Positions 13,964-16,162 of a stretch of DNA of 16,162 bases are shown here, one piece after another. The DNA is from Methanobacteriota archaeon (GTDB lineage Archaea > Thermoplasmatota > Poseidoniia > Poseidoniales > Poseidoniaceae). Position 1 is the first letter of the stretch. The number at the start of each line of letters is the position of its first letter. The notes under the pieces are model-generated. The model did no database searches. It was not told the origin of the DNA and saw nothing but the letters and a program-made list of their open reading frames with translations. A program made the translations under genes and the position numbers. The stretch lies in NCBI GenBank assembly GCA_018645535.1, contig JABGWN010000167.1, positions 1-16,162 on the forward strand, given 5' to 3'.

Positions 13964-14830
13964 TTGGAAATCATCTCCGTGAATGAACTTGATTTCAAGC
14001 CCATTTCTCAAGGTAGTTCGTTCTTAGGAAGTGACAAAGGAGGCTGGATTTATGCAAGCCAAAGACCACGATATGAGGTTCAACTACCTGATTATTACAT
14101 TCTTGAAAATCCTATTACAAGAAGGCAGGTTGCTCGTTTACTTGGAGAAAGTGATGAAGTTGAAGATTCTGCAGAACCAATGATTGGCCTCATTGGAAGC
14201 GAGATAGAAGCCATTCGCAAACAGATTGAACAACAACTCGACTTCGATTCCTTGCCAGGTGAATGGGAAATACGCCCGCCCTCTTTCCCAGAATGGCGTC
14301 ATGCACAAGATGAAATTCATCTTGATTCAGGTGTCGTCGAAATATTAGGAGATGCTGCCGCTGCAAATCATCGTGGTGCAATGATGGATGGGCGAGTTCG
14401 TCCAATTGAAACAACTGGCCCGTTACAATACCACCGATTAGCCGTAGAGATGCATCCAAAACGGAAGGGTGTTTTTGCAACCTCAAATATTCCAGTCGAC
14501 CGTTCACTCACCAATACAGTAGTTCGATTTGTCATATCACCCATTCGTGAATCTCGAGCGAGAAGAGTTCCTAAGACTGCGGATTCTTGGGGTAATTTCA
14601 GAACAGAAATTTTGTGGACAACGTTGCTTGGAATTATTCCCTCTTTCCTAATTCCGATTCTACGCGGTTTCGACACATATGCGCTCGATGGATGGCCCAA
14701 TCTTTTGTTTGGAGGGCTCGTTGCTGGATTCGTAACTGGAGCCGTATGGAGACCGAGAAGGCCGACCATTTCCTTTGAGGAAGGAGTCGTTCAAGAATCT
14801 GAAGACTCGTTTGCTAATGTTTCCCAGTAA
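13964..14830 (+). CDS. FGE/sulfatase-modifying-factor-like domain protein with two C-terminal membrane helices
   Basis: A 288-residue protein. Residues 16-60 match the start of the FGE-sulfatase (C-type-lectin-like) fold: GSSFLGSDKGGW, then RPRYEVQLPDYYILENPITRRQVARLL, like the family's MGS...RP.H.V.l..F.i...pVT..q. RPPSFPEWRHAQ (104-115) stands where RLPTEAEWEYAA is found. FRFVISP/VVRFVISP near 186-193 recalls the closing FRLV strand. The protein has no cysteine at all, so it cannot act as a cysteine-dependent formylglycine-generating enzyme; a binding or scaffold role is likely. Two hydrophobic segments (about 217-234 and 246-262) lie near the C terminus. No ATG is available at the start; TTG at 13964 or GTG at 13979 must be used. 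It overlaps the end of maeB on the other strand by 40 bases. Confidence 0.72.
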   Translation: MEIISVNELDFKPISQGSSFLGSDKGGWIYASQRPRYEVQLPDYYILENPITRRQVARLLGESDEVEDSAEPMIGLIGSEIEAIRKQIEQQLDFDSLPGEWEIRPPSFPEWRHAQDEIHLDSGVVEILGDAAAANHRGAMMDGRVRPIETTGPLQYHRLAVEMHPKRKGVFATSNIPVDRSLTNTVVRFVISPIRESRARRVPKTADSWGNFRTEILWTTLLGIIPSFLIPILRGFDTYALDGWPNLLFGGLVAGFVTGAVWRPRRPTISFEEGVVQESEDSFANVSQ

Positions 14831-16162
14831 GAATCCTTGCGTATAGCATCAGCGACACAAATGGCAGTCATGTTGACGATATGGCGAACACCGTCTTGAC
14901 GGGCAACAAGTTGAACTGGATTTTTCATTCCTTCAAGAATAGGACCAGTCATTTCAGCATCAGCGAGTTGTTCAAGCATCTTGTAAACGATATTCGCTGA
15001 AGCAAGGTTCGGAAGTACCAGAATGTTTGCTGGGCCAGTAAATTCCATGAACGGATATTCTTGCTGAACTGTTGGGTCAAGAGCTGTGTCTGCTTGCATT
15101 GGTCCATCGATAACAAGAGTTGGATCGAGAATCCTTGCCATCTCAACAGCCTCTTCAATACGATCACTGCGCTGAGCACGGGTACTTCCAAAGTTTGAGA
15201 ATGAAAGCATTGCAACCTTCGGACTTACACCGAATCTTCGTGCAACTTTCGCAGTTTGAACAGCAATTTCTGCAAGTGTACGGCTATCAGGATAGACATT
15301 CACGGTTGCATCTGCAAGGAAGAGGATTCTTCCTTTGATGGTCACCATATAGCATCCAATGAGGCAGTGAGCATCATCTGAAGGGCCGATTGTTTCCAAA
15401 ACAGGACGCAGAACATCGCTGTAATTACGACTGACGCCTCCAACGAATCCATCCGCACCCCCTAATTCCACCATTTGGCTTGCAAAGTATGGGCGGCTCT
15501 TGAGGAGACGAGCTGCATCGGCCCGTGTAACACCCTTGCGCTGTCTACGATCAAACAACTTCTCTGCATAGATTCCTTTTCTTCGCTCGTCAGTTCGAGG
15601 ATCATAAACTTCGTATTCAAAATCAAAATGCATTTCCTCCATCATTCGAGCAATTCGATCTTTAGGACCGAGTAAAATTGGTTTGCAAATCTTCTGCTCA
15701 ACCAGTTGAGCAGCAGCGCGAATAACCTTCTCATTGTCTCCTTCAGGGAACACAATTCTCTTGTTTCTTCCACGCACCTGATTGATGACACTGCGCATGA
15801 TTGAGTATGTCATTCCTAATCGAGCTTCAAGCGAATCCCTGTAGCCTTGAAGTGAAAACTCTTCTTTGGTAACGGAAGCAATTCCTTCATCGACTGCGGC
15901 CTGTGCTACAGCAGAAGCCTCCCAAATCAATACGCGACGATCGAATGGTTTCGGAATAATGTATTCTGGACCATATTCCATCGTTGCACCATCGTAGGCT
16001 GTTGAAATATAATCAGGAACTGGTTCTTTTGCTAATGCTGCAAGTGCTCGGGTTGCTGCCATCTTCATGTTTTGAGTGATGTCTTTTGCACGTACGTCAA
16101 GAGCACCTCGGAAAATGTAGGGGAAACCTAGAACATTGTTCACTTGATTTGCATAATCAGAA
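14791..16162 (-). CDS. maeB: NADP-dependent malic enzyme with phosphotransacetylase-like domain, 5' end outside window
   Basis: The MaeB-type enzyme decarboxylates malate to pyruvate and makes NADPH. The reading frame runs off the right edge, so the catalytic malic domain is mostly missing. What is visible starts with SDYANQVNNVLGFPYIFRG-ALDVRA, the end of the malic NAD(P)-binding domain, then MAATRALAALAKEPVP. From about window residue 115-120 of the visible part the phosphotransacetylase-like (PTA) domain begins (KRIVFPEGDNEKVIRAA), with LGGADGFVGG, the SFSNFGSTRAQRSDRI segment and the end IVNMTAICVADAI. In MaeB proteins this domain senses acetyl-CoA or other metabolites rather than catalysing. 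With Icd it provides NADPH and links the TCA cycle to pyruvate. It ends 40 bases inside the opposite gene. Confidence 0.95.
   Translation of the reverse strand, partial: SDYANQVNNVLGFPYIFRGALDVRAKDITQNMKMAATRALAALAKEPVPDYISTAYDGATMEYGPEYIIPKPFDRRVLIWEASAVAQAAVDEGIASVTKEEFSLQGYRDSLEARLGMTYSIMRSVINQVRGRNKRIVFPEGDNEKVIRAAAQLVEQKICKPILLGPKDRIARMMEEMHFDFEYEVYDPRTDERRKGIYAEKLFDRRQRKGVTRADAARLLKSRPYFASQMVELGGADGFVGGVSRNYSDVLRPVLETIGPSDDAHCLIGCYMVTIKGRILFLADATVNVYPDSRTLAEIAVQTAKVARRFGVSPKVAMLSFSNFGSTRAQRSDRIEEAVEMARILDPTLVIDGPMQADTALDPTVQQEYPFMEFTGPANILVLPNLASANIVYKMLEQLADAEMTGPILEGMKNPVQLVARQDGVRHIVNMTAICVADAIRKDSYWETLANESSDS

Noticed and set aside
1..16162. CRISPR arrays, insertion sequences, tRNA or rRNA genes
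   Set aside because: No spaced direct repeats, terminal inverted repeats, transposase motifs or cloverleaf-like segments were seen, and gaps between genes are too short for most of them.

Overview
The window looks like a piece of a compact archaeal chromosome, most probably a marine planktonic euryarchaeon of the Poseidoniales (Marine Group II) kind. This is inference from gene content, not a database result. The signs are an FtsZ, a secreted choice-of-anchor-V-type protein, a PduO-type cobalamin adenosyltransferase, a DHH phosphoesterase, TATA-like boxes, and bacterial-type central-carbon enzymes (NADP isocitrate dehydrogenase, malic enzyme of the MaeB type). Base composition is moderate (mid-40s % GC by eye) and even. 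I see no insertion sequence, prophage, CRISPR array, rRNA or tRNA, and no non-coding stretch over 300 bases; the longest is about 120 bases.

Layout: (1) 1-2596: 3' part of ftsZ (+), a secreted, membrane-anchored protein (-), an acidic protein of unknown function (+), and an OsmC-family protein (-). (2) 2646-4546: icd with a 4-nt overlapping methyltransferase gene (+). (3) 4549-7929: a 1126-residue helical-repeat protein ending in a PIN nuclease domain (-), the most unusual gene here. (4) 8050-9985: a four-helix membrane protein rich in histidine (+), a DHH phosphoesterase (-), a Nudix hydrolase (+). (5) 9986-12828: a five-gene minus-strand run: rlmH, a membrane protein with a helical tail, a two-helix membrane protein, a DUF2203 protein, cobalamin adenosyltransferase. 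(6) 12901-14830: a three-gene plus-strand run: small unknown protein, glutathione-transferase-like protein of the mPGES-2 type, and a cysteine-free sulfatase-modifying-factor-like protein with a membrane tail. (7) 14791 to the right edge: maeB (-), 5' end missing.

Functions fall into central carbon and NADPH supply (Icd, MaeB), B12 cofactor activation (PduO type), thiol/redox chemistry (OsmC, mPGES-2-like), nucleotide and RNA handling (Nudix, DHH, RlmH, PIN protein) and cell division (FtsZ). They do not form one obvious pathway.

The genome is very tightly packed. All six convergent gene pairs meet with 0-2 bases between stop codons or overlap. Divergent pairs keep 49-120 bases. I found no convincing evidence for a dedicated new multi-gene system. 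The best leads are the repeat-PIN protein, the membrane-anchored FGE-like pseudoenzyme and the zero-gap convergent junctions.
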